The notes under the pieces were generated by a model that was given only the letters and a program-made list of their open reading frames with translations, was not told the origin of the DNA and ran no database searches. This document shows, in pieces, positions 26,782 to 35,229 of a stretch of 53,981 bases of DNA. Origin of the DNA: Desulforhopalus sp. (lineage in GTDB: Bacteria > Desulfobacterota > Desulfobulbia > Desulfobulbales > Desulfocapsaceae); assembly GCA_023231425.1 (NCBI GenBank), contig JALNVI010000014.1:1-53981 (forward strand), read 5' to 3'. Every line of letters begins with the position of its first letter. Position 1 is the first letter of the stretch. The translations under genes and the position numbers were made by a program.

Positions 26782-27630
26782 GTGCAACAATATTTAGAGC
26801 TGTGCCAAAGGGTTATCGAAGAAGGCGTCTGGGTGGAGAACCGGCGCACCGGAAAGCGGTGTCTCACAATCATCAACGCTGATTTCACCTATGATGTCAG
26901 CGATGGGGCTCTGCCCGTCCTGACCACCAAGAAAGTTCACTGGAAACCCGCCATTGCCGAAATGCTCGGTTATCTGCGCGGCTATACCTCCGCAGCAGAT
27001 TTTCGTGCCCTTGGCTGCAATACATGGAACGCCAACGCCAACGAGAATGAGGCTTGGTTAAAAAACCCGTTTCGCAAAGGACCAGATGATATGGGCCGTT
27101 GCTATGGAGCACAGGGGCGTGACTGGCGCAGCCCTGAAGGCACGCGGATTGACCAGTTGCGCGAGATCTGTAATGATCTTCTTCGCGGCAATGACAACCG
27201 CTGCGAGATAATGACCTTTATGAATCCCGGCGAGCGTGACCGGGCCTGCCTCAACCCGTGCATGCACACCCATACCTTCTCCATCCTTGAAAAAAATCTC
27301 TATCTCACCAGTTACCAGCGCTCTGATGACCTGCCCCTTGGACATGCCTTTAATCAGATTCAGGTGGCCTGGCTGCTGATGATCATGGCACAGATCACAG
27401 GACTGAAAGCAGCTGTCGCCTGGCACAAGGTGGTCAATGCCCATATCTATGAAGACCAGCTCGACCTGCTCAAGACCCAGCTCATCCGTAAGCCCTTTCC
27501 CCTGCCAAAGCTGAAGATAAACCCGGATATCAAGACTCTTGAAGACCTGGAAACCTGGGTGACCATTGATGATTTTGAACTCACCGACTATAGACACCAT
27601 CCGGCGATAGTTTTCCCTTTTTCTGTTTAA
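26782..27630 (+). CDS. thyA: Thymidylate synthase ThyA
   Basis: Makes dTMP from dUMP using methylene-tetrahydrofolate; 282 residues, the longer variant also seen in Vibrio-type gammaproteobacteria rather than the 264-residue E. coli type. The catalytic Cys is in LNPCMHTH, and the dUMP-binding residues are in YQRSDDLPLGHAFNQ (the Asn that selects dUMP over dCMP is present) and NAHIYEDQL. N-terminal VENRRTGKRCLT and GYLRGYTSAADFR fit. The usual RSCD is RSDD here. The start is GTG with AGGGA 6 nt upstream. Confidence 0.92.
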   Translation: MQQYLELCQRVIEEGVWVENRRTGKRCLTIINADFTYDVSDGALPVLTTKKVHWKPAIAEMLGYLRGYTSAADFRALGCNTWNANANENEAWLKNPFRKGPDDMGRCYGAQGRDWRSPEGTRIDQLREICNDLLRGNDNRCEIMTFMNPGERDRACLNPCMHTHTFSILEKNLYLTSYQRSDDLPLGHAFNQIQVAWLLMIMAQITGLKAAVAWHKVVNAHIYEDQLDLLKTQLIRKPFPLPKLKINPDIKTLEDLETWVTIDDFELTDYRHHPAIVFPFSV

Positions 27631-27707
27631 CCATTCCTGACGTTCTGGGCATAACCAATTTCCCCGCCATTGGGCCTTCGCATGAAAACAATACGTGACG
27701 CCGTTTA

Positions 27708-27800
27708 TATTTTTTACTGCCCAGAGAACGAGACTGGAATTCGCGTCTACATTGACTGCCCCGAGTTGTCTTTGAATTCCCCAGTACAAAGCGAAAATGG
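27708..27800 (+). repeat. DE-4 repeat, copy 2
   Basis: Matches 11021-11117: CCAGAGAACG, CATTGACTGCCCC, TTTGAATTC and AGTACAAAGC are shared in the same order. Non-coding. It lies 80 bp after thyA. Confidence 0.65.
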
Positions 27801-27997
27801 TATGAGAGGCCGCCATTCTTCCCACCAACATCGTCAACTACGGGCATAATGTCGGCTCACGGCCACTGGAAGAAATTTGCCGCAGCATGCTCAATTCCCA
27901 CATGCAGATACGGAAAATCATCAAACCCCAAGGCAACAGAAGTCTGATTTTTGAACCAACTGAAGGGTCCCCAGAAGGAGACAGCAACGATTATTGC
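27801..27997 (+). other. Unrecognised coding-like stretch
   Basis: One plus-strand frame is open from about 27808 to beyond 28000 and reads LPTNIVNYGHNVGSRPLEE, then ICRSMLNSHMQIRKIIK and RSLIFEPTEGSPEGD. The composition looks like real protein, but there is no start codon, and a stop lies just upstream at 27803. It may be an internal fragment of a lost gene. I do not recognise it. Confidence 0.3.
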
Positions 27998-28287
27998 CGA
28001 AAGAAGACATCGAATAATCGCCCATCTTCTTCGGTACAGGTGATTTTTTTTCGGAGGTAAGCGCAGGAGTCTGTCGGATTTAGACCTTTTTCCCATATTG
28101 GCGTTATTTTCAAATAATTAATACTCACGATATCAGCTACATGCTTGTACTTGATTGTCTGAAAAAGACCTCAATATAAAAAACAAACCTTATTATCCGA
28201 CAGACTCCTGGACTCCAATATCAATCATGGCTGTTATAAATTTCCTCCTGTCTCTCGAATATGAACGAAATACAAGATGCTGGTCCC
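27998..28287 (+). repeat. DE-1 element, copy 7, interrupted by DE-2
   Basis: The left arm (AGAAGACATCGAATAATCGC, CATCTTCTTCGGTACAGG, GGAGGTAAGCG) and right arm (GACTCCAATATCAATCATGG, CTCGAATATGAACGAAATAC) flank a complete DE-2. The left arm is internally shortened. The element abuts the stop codon of the DarP-like gene. Confidence 0.72.
28064..28210 (+). mobile_element. DE-2, intact 147-bp MITE
   Basis: The ends CAGGAGTCTGTCGGAT and ATCCGACAGACTCCTG are a perfect 16-bp terminal inverted repeat, 147 bp from tip to tip. The interior is AT-rich without an ORF. No clear target-site duplication is visible because the flanking DE-1 itself contains GACTCC next to the insertion point. The copy at 4702-4848 is inserted at the same DE-1 position in the opposite orientation. 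Confidence 0.82.
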
Positions 28288-28289
28288 CA

Positions 28290-28838
28290 TCATTTCATCT
28301 TCTGCAACAGCTCCTCCCGTTCCAGAGCAGCCTTGATAAGGCGGAATATTTCACGATATTGGGTCTGTACTCGAGTACGGGCATATTGATGCAGTGAACG
28401 GCGCACTTCCCGTGCATCTATCCCATGTTCAGCGGCTACTTCTTCAAGAGCAGGGGCTGGCCAGTCCATCTCCAGATCTCTCCGTTCCTGCATCAGACCC
28501 TCCTGATATTCCAGGACTTCAGTAACCAGCAGATCACGCAACCGATCCGCCTCCTGCTCCAGCCTGTTCTGCTTCACCTTTGAACCCTTGTTTTCCGCAA
28601 GAAAGGCAAGTACACCATCTACGGCTTCCTCCTGCCGCAACACTTTGGCCAAATACTTTATTTGACGTTTCAGAGCCCCGGTCTTCACCGTACGGCAGGC
28701 AAGAATCTCAACCTTAACCACTTCCGATGCAGGCAGAGTCTTGAGATCTTTGTCTGAGAGTCTTGCCAGCTCGGCAGCCCCCTCCTCAATGCGTTTGAAA
28801 CGACGCTTTTGTTCTGATTTACTGATTCGTTCTACCAT
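28290..28838 (-). CDS. DarP/YjgA-family ribosome-associated protein (DUF615)
   Basis: Highly charged, mostly helical protein of 182 residues. The N-terminal ISKSEQKRRFKRIEEGAAEL and LARLSDKDLKTLPAS match the DUF615 family, as does the RQIKYLAKVLR helix. In E. coli YjgA (DarP) associates with late 50S ribosome precursors. The C-terminal half here is more divergent. Its ATG overlaps the gpmI TAA by one base (TAATG), so translation is coupled to gpmI. The 3' end abuts a DE-1 element. Confidence 0.78.
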   Translation of the reverse strand: MVERISKSEQKRRFKRIEEGAAELARLSDKDLKTLPASEVVKVEILACRTVKTGALKRQIKYLAKVLRQEEAVDGVLAFLAENKGSKVKQNRLEQEADRLRDLLVTEVLEYQEGLMQERRDLEMDWPAPALEEVAAEHGIDAREVRRSLHQYARTRVQTQYREIFRLIKAALEREELLQKMK

Positions 28839-30481
28839 TAACCAACCTTTACAAGAGAAGAGTCATAGCCTTCCGGGGAGTCATACCCCAGCAGATTGCA
28901 GAGAGTTGCCGCCACATGAGTAAGACTCGGATTTTCCACTTTGCTCAAAGCAAGGGGATTGGCACTGCTGTAATCTTTGATAATAAACGGAACCGGATTA
29001 AGGGTGTGGGAAACCATTGGCACACGTATGCCACCCTTTTCTGTCCACATGATATCCGCGTTGCCGTGATCTGCAGTGATGAAGGCTGTTCCCCCGGCCT
29101 TTTCGAGAGCGGCAAGCAGTCTGCCAAGGCAGAGATCCACCGTCTCCACAGCAATGCGCACCGCCGCCTCCACTCCGGTGTGTCCCACCATATCCGCGTT
29201 AGGATAATTGAGCCGGATAAATCTGTATTTACCGCTTTTAATGGTCTCAATAACCTTTGCAGTAATCTCTTCCGCCTTCATCCACGGTCGGATATCAAAC
29301 GCAATCACGTCGGAGGGAATTTCAACATATTTTTCCAGCTTTTCATCAATATATCCGAGCTTGTTCCCATTCCAGAAATAGGTAACATGCCCGAACTTCT
29401 GTGTTTCAGAAATGGCGTAACTGGTAATTCCAGTGGCACAGAGATACTCTCCGAGGGTCCGGTCAATATGAGGAGGCTGAACAAGAAATTCCTTTGGAAT
29501 ATGAGTATCACCGTCATACTGCATGATTCCTGCATAGAAGACCTCCGGCACGCGCACACGATCAAATTTGTCGAAATCTTTTTGATCGAAGGCTTCAGAG
29601 ATTTCAATGGCCCGGTCACCACGAAAATTGAAGAAGACAACACCATCACCATCTTCAATAGTTCCGACTGGTTTCCCCTCTTCAACAACAACAAAAGAGT
29701 CCATGTATTGGTCAGTCATGGTCTCGTCCTCGGCGTAGCTCTTTTCCACTGCCTCCACTGCGGAGGAAAAACAACGCCCTTTTGTGACCTCCCCGAGAAC
29801 ATGTGCCTTCCACCCTCTCTCGACCACAGACCAGTCCGCCCCGTAGCGGTCCATCGTTACTACCATGCGACCGCCGCCTGAAGCGATGCTATAATTTCTG
29901 CCACCAGTGGAGAGTTCCCGCAGTTTTTCCTCCAGAGGAACAACATACTGCAAAGCGCTTTTCTGTCCTACATCACGGCCGTCGAGCAGGGCATGGACTC
30001 TCACCCGCTTCATTCCATCCGTTGCGGCCCGCTCCAGGAGAGCATAAAGATGTTTTATATGACTGTGGACATTACCATCGGAGACAAGACCGATAAAATG
30101 GATGGTCCCTCCATCCTGAGAACGCGTCAGCAACTCCTTCCACACCCTGGTCGCGAAGACAGCACCACTTTCTATCGCGTCTTCCACCAGTTTTGCCCCT
30201 TGAGAGAATACCCGGCCAGCACCAAGCGCATTATGGCCAACCTCAGAATTCCCCATATCTTTATCCGTCGGCAGGCCAACCGCTGTACCGTGAGCTTTGA
30301 GACGTCCGGTCAGTTTTCCGGCAAGGAGTGCATCCAGCACCGGGGTATAGCTCATCTGGAAACCATCATTGGCACTGCCATCACCAAGACCCAGCCCATC
30401 CATGATCACTGCCACCACCGGGCCTGGAGTTTTTTTAAACCCGGGAAGCTTTGTAAGCGGTGATACCTTTTTTCCTGACAT
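28838..30481 (-). CDS. gpmI: 2,3-bisphosphoglycerate-independent phosphoglycerate mutase
   Basis: Glycolytic enzyme interconverting 3- and 2-phosphoglycerate; 547 residues, somewhat longer than the usual 510 or so. Alkaline-phosphatase-superfamily metal sites are visible: VIMDGLGLGD at the N-terminus (Asp), DKDMGNSEVGHNALGAG with the phospho-Ser, LLDGRDVG, and ITADHGNAD plus MVSHTLNPVP near the C-terminus. It is the first gene of a pair with the DarP-like gene. About 320 bp upstream hold no gene. Confidence 0.93.
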   Translation of the reverse strand: MSGKKVSPLTKLPGFKKTPGPVVAVIMDGLGLGDGSANDGFQMSYTPVLDALLAGKLTGRLKAHGTAVGLPTDKDMGNSEVGHNALGAGRVFSQGAKLVEDAIESGAVFATRVWKELLTRSQDGGTIHFIGLVSDGNVHSHIKHLYALLERAATDGMKRVRVHALLDGRDVGQKSALQYVVPLEEKLRELSTGGRNYSIASGGGRMVVTMDRYGADWSVVERGWKAHVLGEVTKGRCFSSAVEAVEKSYAEDETMTDQYMDSFVVVEEGKPVGTIEDGDGVVFFNFRGDRAIEISEAFDQKDFDKFDRVRVPEVFYAGIMQYDGDTHIPKEFLVQPPHIDRTLGEYLCATGITSYAISETQKFGHVTYFWNGNKLGYIDEKLEKYVEIPSDVIAFDIRPWMKAEEITAKVIETIKSGKYRFIRLNYPNADMVGHTGVEAAVRIAVETVDLCLGRLLAALEKAGGTAFITADHGNADIMWTEKGGIRVPMVSHTLNPVPFIIKDYSSANPLALSKVENPSLTHVAATLCNLLGYDSPEGYDSSLVKVG

Positions 30482-30800
30482 CAGGTCTCCTTTTCTTCTA
30501 TTTTATGAGATTATAATATGTAGATATAAGTCTAAAGAGAGATATGCAAAAGCCTTGCACATCAAAAGTTTTGTCCATTGTTGCAACTGTCTTATTACTA
30601 TGAGATTACTATAAACGTTAACCCCTGGTAGATAAACCCCGCCGTTGTAAAATCTCCACGGGACAATCCTGTTCTCTTTTTCCTCCTCAGAGATCATTGT
30701 CACAGCATTTTTTTGGGCCGGAGTTTTTTCAACCTGCCGCCGCTGTTTTCATTTATTCCCCACTGCCCTCTTGCGTATGGTTTTGTGGAAAAAGCATCAA

Positions 30801-31035
30801 GAGAACATCGAATAACCAGCTTTTCACCCATCTTCTTCGTTACAGTTAAAAATTTATCCTCCGACAAAGCGAGGAACGAGACGTCGAGGTAAGCGCTATG
30901 CTCCAGGTAAGCGATAGACTCCAGGTAAGCGATAGACTCCAGGTAAGCGATAGACTCCGTGATCAATCATGGCTGTAATAAATTTCTTCCTGTGCCTCGA
31001 ATAAAACAGAAATACAAGCTGTTTCAAGGTTCTCT
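30801..31035 (+). repeat. DE-1 element, copy 8, with four tandem units
   Basis: A long copy of 235 bp. Left end GAGAACATCGAATAACCAGC, TTTATCCTCCGACAAAGCGA, a fourfold 18-bp tandem array, GATCAATCATGGCTGTAATA and right end CAAGCTGTTTCAAGGTTCTC. The extra length is due to the tandem array. About 320 bp on the left, back to gpmI, hold nothing recognised. Confidence 0.8.
30887..30958 (+). repeat. Four tandem 18-bp units inside DE-1
   Basis: AGGTAAGCGCTATGCTCC followed by three exact copies of AGGTAAGCGATAGACTCC. Other DE-1 copies have one unit (for example 24036-24218) or two (22896-23077 and 49964-50195), so the unit number varies between copies in one genome. Confidence 0.9.
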
Positions 31036-31698
31036 GACAGGGACGGAAGTGTTTTCATCCCCCTCGACTGTCTTTCTCAAGCCCCTCATGAAATTTTGTA
31101 TAACAGCTTCACTTCACCAAAAATCATTCGACGAAAAATCAATAACATATCTACTCAACAGACCAACCGAGTCTGCACCTGTCCTGTACAATTTGCAGCA
31201 ATTCAAGTTGTTTCCTGGTGGCGTTCTCAGTAGATTTCTATATGGAAATTGCTGCATTTTGGACTTCGTCAGGATCATAATTTCCTTTAAAAGAATTCCA
31301 GCCCCCCTATAAGAGAGTATTCTGAGAACCATTCAACGTGCCAGTGATTCCTGTCCGGGCTCTTCCGGTTTGAAGAAAAGCCCTGATCTGCCCCCTTTTT
31401 TAAGGGGTGAGAAGCGGGTACGGTGGTACCCGTGCAGAGCACCCAGGTCAGGTTCTGGTAACGTGATCATAGCGGCAACTCACTCTTTTTCATACTCCAC
31501 GGGCTACACCTGTTGCGCTGCTCCAGTAATGTGAAATCTTTCTGAAAACCAGATATTTCAGTCTCTGCCTGCCTGTCATTCCGAAGCAATCTTTATGAGT
31601 AAAGTAAGACATTTGAGGTAAATAAATCTTGCGATAAAAAGTCCTTCATGGTAAAAAACTTCTCTGCGTCGTTTACGCAAAGATACAATTCGATTCGC
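31036..31698. other. Gene-free region with a cluster of hairpins
   Basis: No gene is visible in this 660 bp. Between 31357 and 31458 four stem-loops follow each other: GGGCTCTTC...GAAGAAAAGCCC, CCCCTT-TTTT-AAGGGG, CGGGTAC-GGTG-GTACCCG, and CCAG-GTCAGGTT-CTGG. This could be a structured RNA or a composite of small repeats; I could not match it to 6S, SRP, tmRNA, RNase P or a known riboswitch. It lies 240 bp upstream of tRNA-Val. Confidence 0.35.
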
Positions 31699-31773
31699 AG
31701 GCGCGTAGCTCAGTGGGAGAGCGCCACCTTGACGTGGTGGATGTCGTCGGTTCAATCCCGACCGTGCCTACCA
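31699..31773 (+). tRNA. tRNA-Val (GAC)
   Basis: Complete cloverleaf of 75 nt. The acceptor arm AGGCGCG pairs with CGTGCCT, the anticodon arm CCACC/GGTGG holds the loop TTGACGT (anticodon GAC), and the T-arm contains GGTTCAATCC. The terminal CCA is encoded. It lies 77 bp upstream of thrS, in the same direction. Confidence 0.95.
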
Positions 31774-31850
31774 ATATTAAGGCTGAAGTTTTTACACTTG
31801 TATTAGTGTATCCACTTTGGCCTTTGTTTTTTTAAATTTTGAGAAGAACA

Positions 31851-33779
31851 ATGAGTGAAATTACCGTTTCCATAGATGGGGGAGAATCAGCACAATTTGC
31901 TGCGGGGGCTACCGTAAGGGATGCCATTGCCACGTTGCTTTCCAACAAACAACGCAAGCAGACCGTCGCCGCAAAAATCAATGATGAAGTTGTTGATTTC
32001 ACCACTGTTCTTACTGTAAATACCTCTCTCGTTCCTGTGCAGATTGACTCCAGTGAAGGTCTGAATATCCTGCGACACAGCACTTCCCATGTTATGGCAC
32101 ATGCAGTGCGTGACCTTTTCGGCGCAGATCTGCAGGTAGCAATCGGACCCTCTATTGAGGACGGTTTCTACTACGATTTTAGAAGAAGTGAACCTTTCAC
32201 ACCCGAAGACTTTGAAAAAATCGAAGCACGCATGGAAGAAATTATTCGTGCCGCACTGCATTTTACAAAAAGCGAGATGTCCAGTGCAGACGCTGTTGAT
32301 TATTTTAAAAAAGCCGGAGAGCCATTCAAAGTTGAACTGATTGAAGATTTGGCTGTGGATGATGTCTCTTTTTACAAGGTCGGAGAATTTACTGACCTCT
32401 GCCGGGGACCCCACCTTCCGGACACCTCTTTTATAAAAGCCTTCAAGCTTCTTCGCGTTGCTGGTGCCTACTGGCGAGGTGACGAGAAACGGGATGTTCT
32501 TCAGCGCATTTATGGTACAGCTTTTTATGACAAAAAAGCGCTGAAAAAATATCTCAATGATCTCGAAGAAGCAAAGAAAAGAGATCACCGAAAACTCGGT
32601 AAAGAACTGCATCTTTTCACACTCTCCGATGAAATTGGTCCGGGACTTATTCTCTGGCAGCCGAAAGGTTCGCAACTCCGCCGCCTGATTGAAGACTTCT
32701 GGAAAGACGAACATTATCGTCACGATTATGAGTTACTTTACACCCCGCATATTGCACGGCAGGACTTGTGGAAGACCTCTGGGCACCTCGATTTCTACAG
32801 GGAGAGCATGTTTTCTCCAATGGAAATTGATGGGGTGAAATATCAGCTCAAACCGATGAACTGCCCTTTTCATATCGGCATCTACAACAGTGAACGCCGC
32901 AGTTATCGGGATTTTCCCCTTCGCTGGTGCGAACTTGGCACCGTCTATCGCTACGAGCGTGCCGGTGCCCTGCACGGCCTGATGCGGGTTCGGGGTTTTA
33001 CTCAGGATGATGCTCATATTTTTTGTCGCCCTGACCAGCTTGAAGATGAGATCTTCAATATTCTGGATCTCAATCTGCATGTTCTCAAGACCTTTGGCTT
33101 TGCCGAGTATGATATCTATCTCTCCACTCGCCCTGGAAAATCGGTCGGGACGGATGAGAGCTGGGAAAAAGCGACCAATGCACTAAAACTCGGTCTGGAG
33201 AAAAAAGGTCTGAAATATGAGATAGACCCGGGAGAAGGCGTTTTCTATGGGCCGAAAATCGATATCAAAATTAAAGACCAGCTTGGCCGCAGCTGGCAGT
33301 GCTCTACCATACAGGTAGATTTCAATCTGCCAGAGCGCTTCAAGATGGAGTATGTTGGTGCCGACAATGCCATGCACCAGCCAATCATGATTCATCGTGC
33401 CCTCATGGGTTCCCTTGAACGTTTTATTGGTGTACTTATTGAACAGTATGCCGGAGCCTTCCCTGTCTGGTTTGCACCCACTCAGGCCCGCATCATGAAT
33501 ATCACCGATGCCCAGACTGATTACTGCGAAGAAGTATATCGGAAAATTCGCCAGGCTGGTATTCGGATCGAAAAAGACCTTCGTAACGAGAAACTCAACT
33601 ACAAGATCCGTGAGGCACAGCACGACAAAATTCCTTACATGCTGATCGTTGGAGATAAAGAGAAGGAGGATGGAACAGTTTCTGTCCGTCTGAAAAACGG
33701 AGACAACCTCCCTCCAATGAAAATTGAGGAATTTACTCGCAAGATTGAGGAAGAAGTGGTAGAAGGTCGGGGTTATTAA
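31851..33779 (+). CDS. thrS: Threonyl-tRNA synthetase
   Basis: Class II aminoacyl-tRNA synthetase of 642 residues, normal length. Domains in order: N-terminal TGS (residues 1-60), the second additional editing domain (HSTSHVMAHAVRDLFG and the CRGPHLP region), a catalytic core with the zinc ligand Cys in PMNCPFHI and RVRGFTQDDAHIFC, then the anticodon-binding domain from about 540. The ATG at 31851 gives MSEITVSIDGG; an upstream TTG at 31839 is unlikely. It begins the conserved thrS-infC-rpmI-rplT-pheST run. Confidence 0.96.
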   Translation: MSEITVSIDGGESAQFAAGATVRDAIATLLSNKQRKQTVAAKINDEVVDFTTVLTVNTSLVPVQIDSSEGLNILRHSTSHVMAHAVRDLFGADLQVAIGPSIEDGFYYDFRRSEPFTPEDFEKIEARMEEIIRAALHFTKSEMSSADAVDYFKKAGEPFKVELIEDLAVDDVSFYKVGEFTDLCRGPHLPDTSFIKAFKLLRVAGAYWRGDEKRDVLQRIYGTAFYDKKALKKYLNDLEEAKKRDHRKLGKELHLFTLSDEIGPGLILWQPKGSQLRRLIEDFWKDEHYRHDYELLYTPHIARQDLWKTSGHLDFYRESMFSPMEIDGVKYQLKPMNCPFHIGIYNSERRSYRDFPLRWCELGTVYRYERAGALHGLMRVRGFTQDDAHIFCRPDQLEDEIFNILDLNLHVLKTFGFAEYDIYLSTRPGKSVGTDESWEKATNALKLGLEKKGLKYEIDPGEGVFYGPKIDIKIKDQLGRSWQCSTIQVDFNLPERFKMEYVGADNAMHQPIMIHRALMGSLERFIGVLIEQYAGAFPVWFAPTQARIMNITDAQTDYCEEVYRKIRQAGIRIEKDLRNEKLNYKIREAQHDKIPYMLIVGDKEKEDGTVSVRLKNGDNLPPMKIEEFTRKIEEEVVEGRGY

Positions 33780-33882
33780 TTTCTTGTAGAGCGTAACAGC
33801 AGTGCGTGTACAACAAATTTTTTCTGTAATTTTCCAAAATTACAATAATTATAAATTTTATTAGGAGTTCACAACCTGAAAT

Positions 33883-34428
33883 ATGGCTATCAGAAGAGAT
33901 AAAGGACGTCAACCGCAACGTGAAGAGAAAGCACTGATTAACGATGGAATTCGTTACCCTCAAGTTCGTCTTATTGACGGAGAAGGGGAACAGCGTGGCA
34001 TCGTCAGCAGTAATGAAGCACGGTCTATTGCCGAAGAAGCCGGTCTTGATCTGGTAGTGGTTGCGGAGAGTGCTGATCCGCCTGTATGTCGGGTGATGAA
34101 TTACGATAAATTCAGATACGAGCAAAAGAAAAAAGTTCAGGAAGCAAAGAAAAATCAAACGATTACGGAGACCAAAGAGATCAAGTTCAGGCCGAAAACG
34201 GATGATCATGACCTTAACTTCAAAATCAAAAACGTTCGCAAATTTCTTGCTGCCGGAAATAAAGTTAAACTGACCATGCGTTTCCGTGGAAGGGAAATTG
34301 TCTATTGTGAGACGATTGGTCTTGAAGCCATGAACAGCATTGCTGAATCCATTACTGAAGAGGCACAGATTATCCAGCCCCCTAAGATGGAAGGACGGCA
34401 GCTCGTAATGGTTGTTGGCCCCAAATAA
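33883..34428 (+). CDS. infC: Translation initiation factor IF-3
   Basis: IF-3 of 181 residues that binds the 30S subunit and selects start codons. The N-terminal domain (INDGIRYPQVRLIDGEGEQ), Lys-rich linker (YEQKKKVQEAKKNQ) and C-terminal domain (KEIKFRPKTDDHDLNFKIKN, then VKLTMRFRGRE) are complete. Many infC genes start with AUU and are autoregulated. Here the codon is ATG, but the only good SD (AGGAG at 33863) lies 15 nt upstream, an unusually long gap; an in-frame TGA at 33877 prevents any earlier start. Confidence 0.95.
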   Translation: MAIRRDKGRQPQREEKALINDGIRYPQVRLIDGEGEQRGIVSSNEARSIAEEAGLDLVVVAESADPPVCRVMNYDKFRYEQKKKVQEAKKNQTITETKEIKFRPKTDDHDLNFKIKNVRKFLAAGNKVKLTMRFRGREIVYCETIGLEAMNSIAESITEEAQIIQPPKMEGRQLVMVVGPK

Positions 34429-34580
34429 CAATCCTGCCTGTACCAGTAGAAGGCAGGAAGAACTGGTTATCTCGGGATTTGTATGAAATTATTGTCGAAG
34501 AGCTGTTGACGGGTGTTCTCCTTTCACAGCAGACACCTGAAAAAACCGCGAAAGTGGATGAGCCGTAAAGGAGTAATATT

Positions 34581-34778
34581 ATGCCTAAGATGAAAACAAA
34601 CCGTGGCGCAGCTAAACGCTTCAAACGCACTGGAAGCGGTAAACTGAAAAGAAATAAAGCATACGCCAGACATATTCTTACGAAGAAAAGCACCAAACAA
34701 AAACGAGGCCTCCGTCAGGGTGGTATCGTTGACAGTGCCAACATCAAAGGAATTGAGCGTATCCTGCCATACATATGA
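34581..34778 (+). CDS. rpmI: 50S ribosomal protein L35
   Basis: Small basic ribosomal protein of 65 residues. It begins MPKMKTNRGAAKRFKRTGSG and contains KAYARHILTKKSTKQKRGLR, the family signature. AAAGGAG precedes the ATG. It is the second gene of the infC operon, and rplT follows after 70 bp. Confidence 0.96.
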   Translation: MPKMKTNRGAAKRFKRTGSGKLKRNKAYARHILTKKSTKQKRGLRQGGIVDSANIKGIERILPYI

Positions 34779-34848
34779 GTATATTCTTAATATATAAATA
34801 TTCAGCAGATAACCGATAGAATATAAGCTGTTTCAAAGGAGTACTGAA

Positions 34849-35205
34849 ATGCCCAGAGTTACCCGTGGCTTTAAAGCCAGAAGAAGAAGGAATCGAGTTC
34901 TCAAGCTTGCCAAAGGTTACCGTGGTGCTCGTTCGCGCCTGTTCAGAACGGCTACTGAAGCAGTAGATCGTGGCCTGGTTTATGCCTACCGTGACCGGAA
35001 AGCCCGCAAAAGAGATTTTCGTCGTCTGTGGATTACTCGTATCAGTGCCGGTGCCAAAATCAACAGCCTGAGTTATTCAAAACTCATGGGTGGTTTGAAG
35101 AAAGCTAATATTGATCTTGACCGCAAGGTACTGTCCAATATGGCCATTCTTGATGCCCCTGCCTTTACAAAACTGGTCCAGATAGCCAGAGAGGCTATCG
35201 CGTAA
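34849..35205 (+). CDS. rplT: 50S ribosomal protein L20
   Basis: 118-residue, highly basic L20, needed early in 50S assembly. MPRVTRGFKARRRRNRVLKL at the start and the C-terminal GLKKANIDLDRKVLSNMAIL are diagnostic. In other bacteria L20 represses its own operon by binding the mRNA; whether that happens here is not visible. CAAAGGAG precedes the ATG. Confidence 0.97.
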   Translation: MPRVTRGFKARRRRNRVLKLAKGYRGARSRLFRTATEAVDRGLVYAYRDRKARKRDFRRLWITRISAGAKINSLSYSKLMGGLKKANIDLDRKVLSNMAILDAPAFTKLVQIAREAIA

Positions 35206-35229
35206 GCCACGTTTTCTTCAGGAATTTTC

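Noticed and set aside
30887..30958. Tandem 18-bp repeats as a CRISPR array
   Set aside because: The units are contiguous without spacers and lie inside a dispersed element; no cas genes are near.
31411..31458. T-box or SRP-RNA-like motifs (GGTGGTACCCG and CCAGGTCAGG)
   Set aside because: The T-box consensus and specifier stem are absent, the GTACCCG simply closes a local hairpin, and the SRP GGAAG/AGCAGC core is missing.
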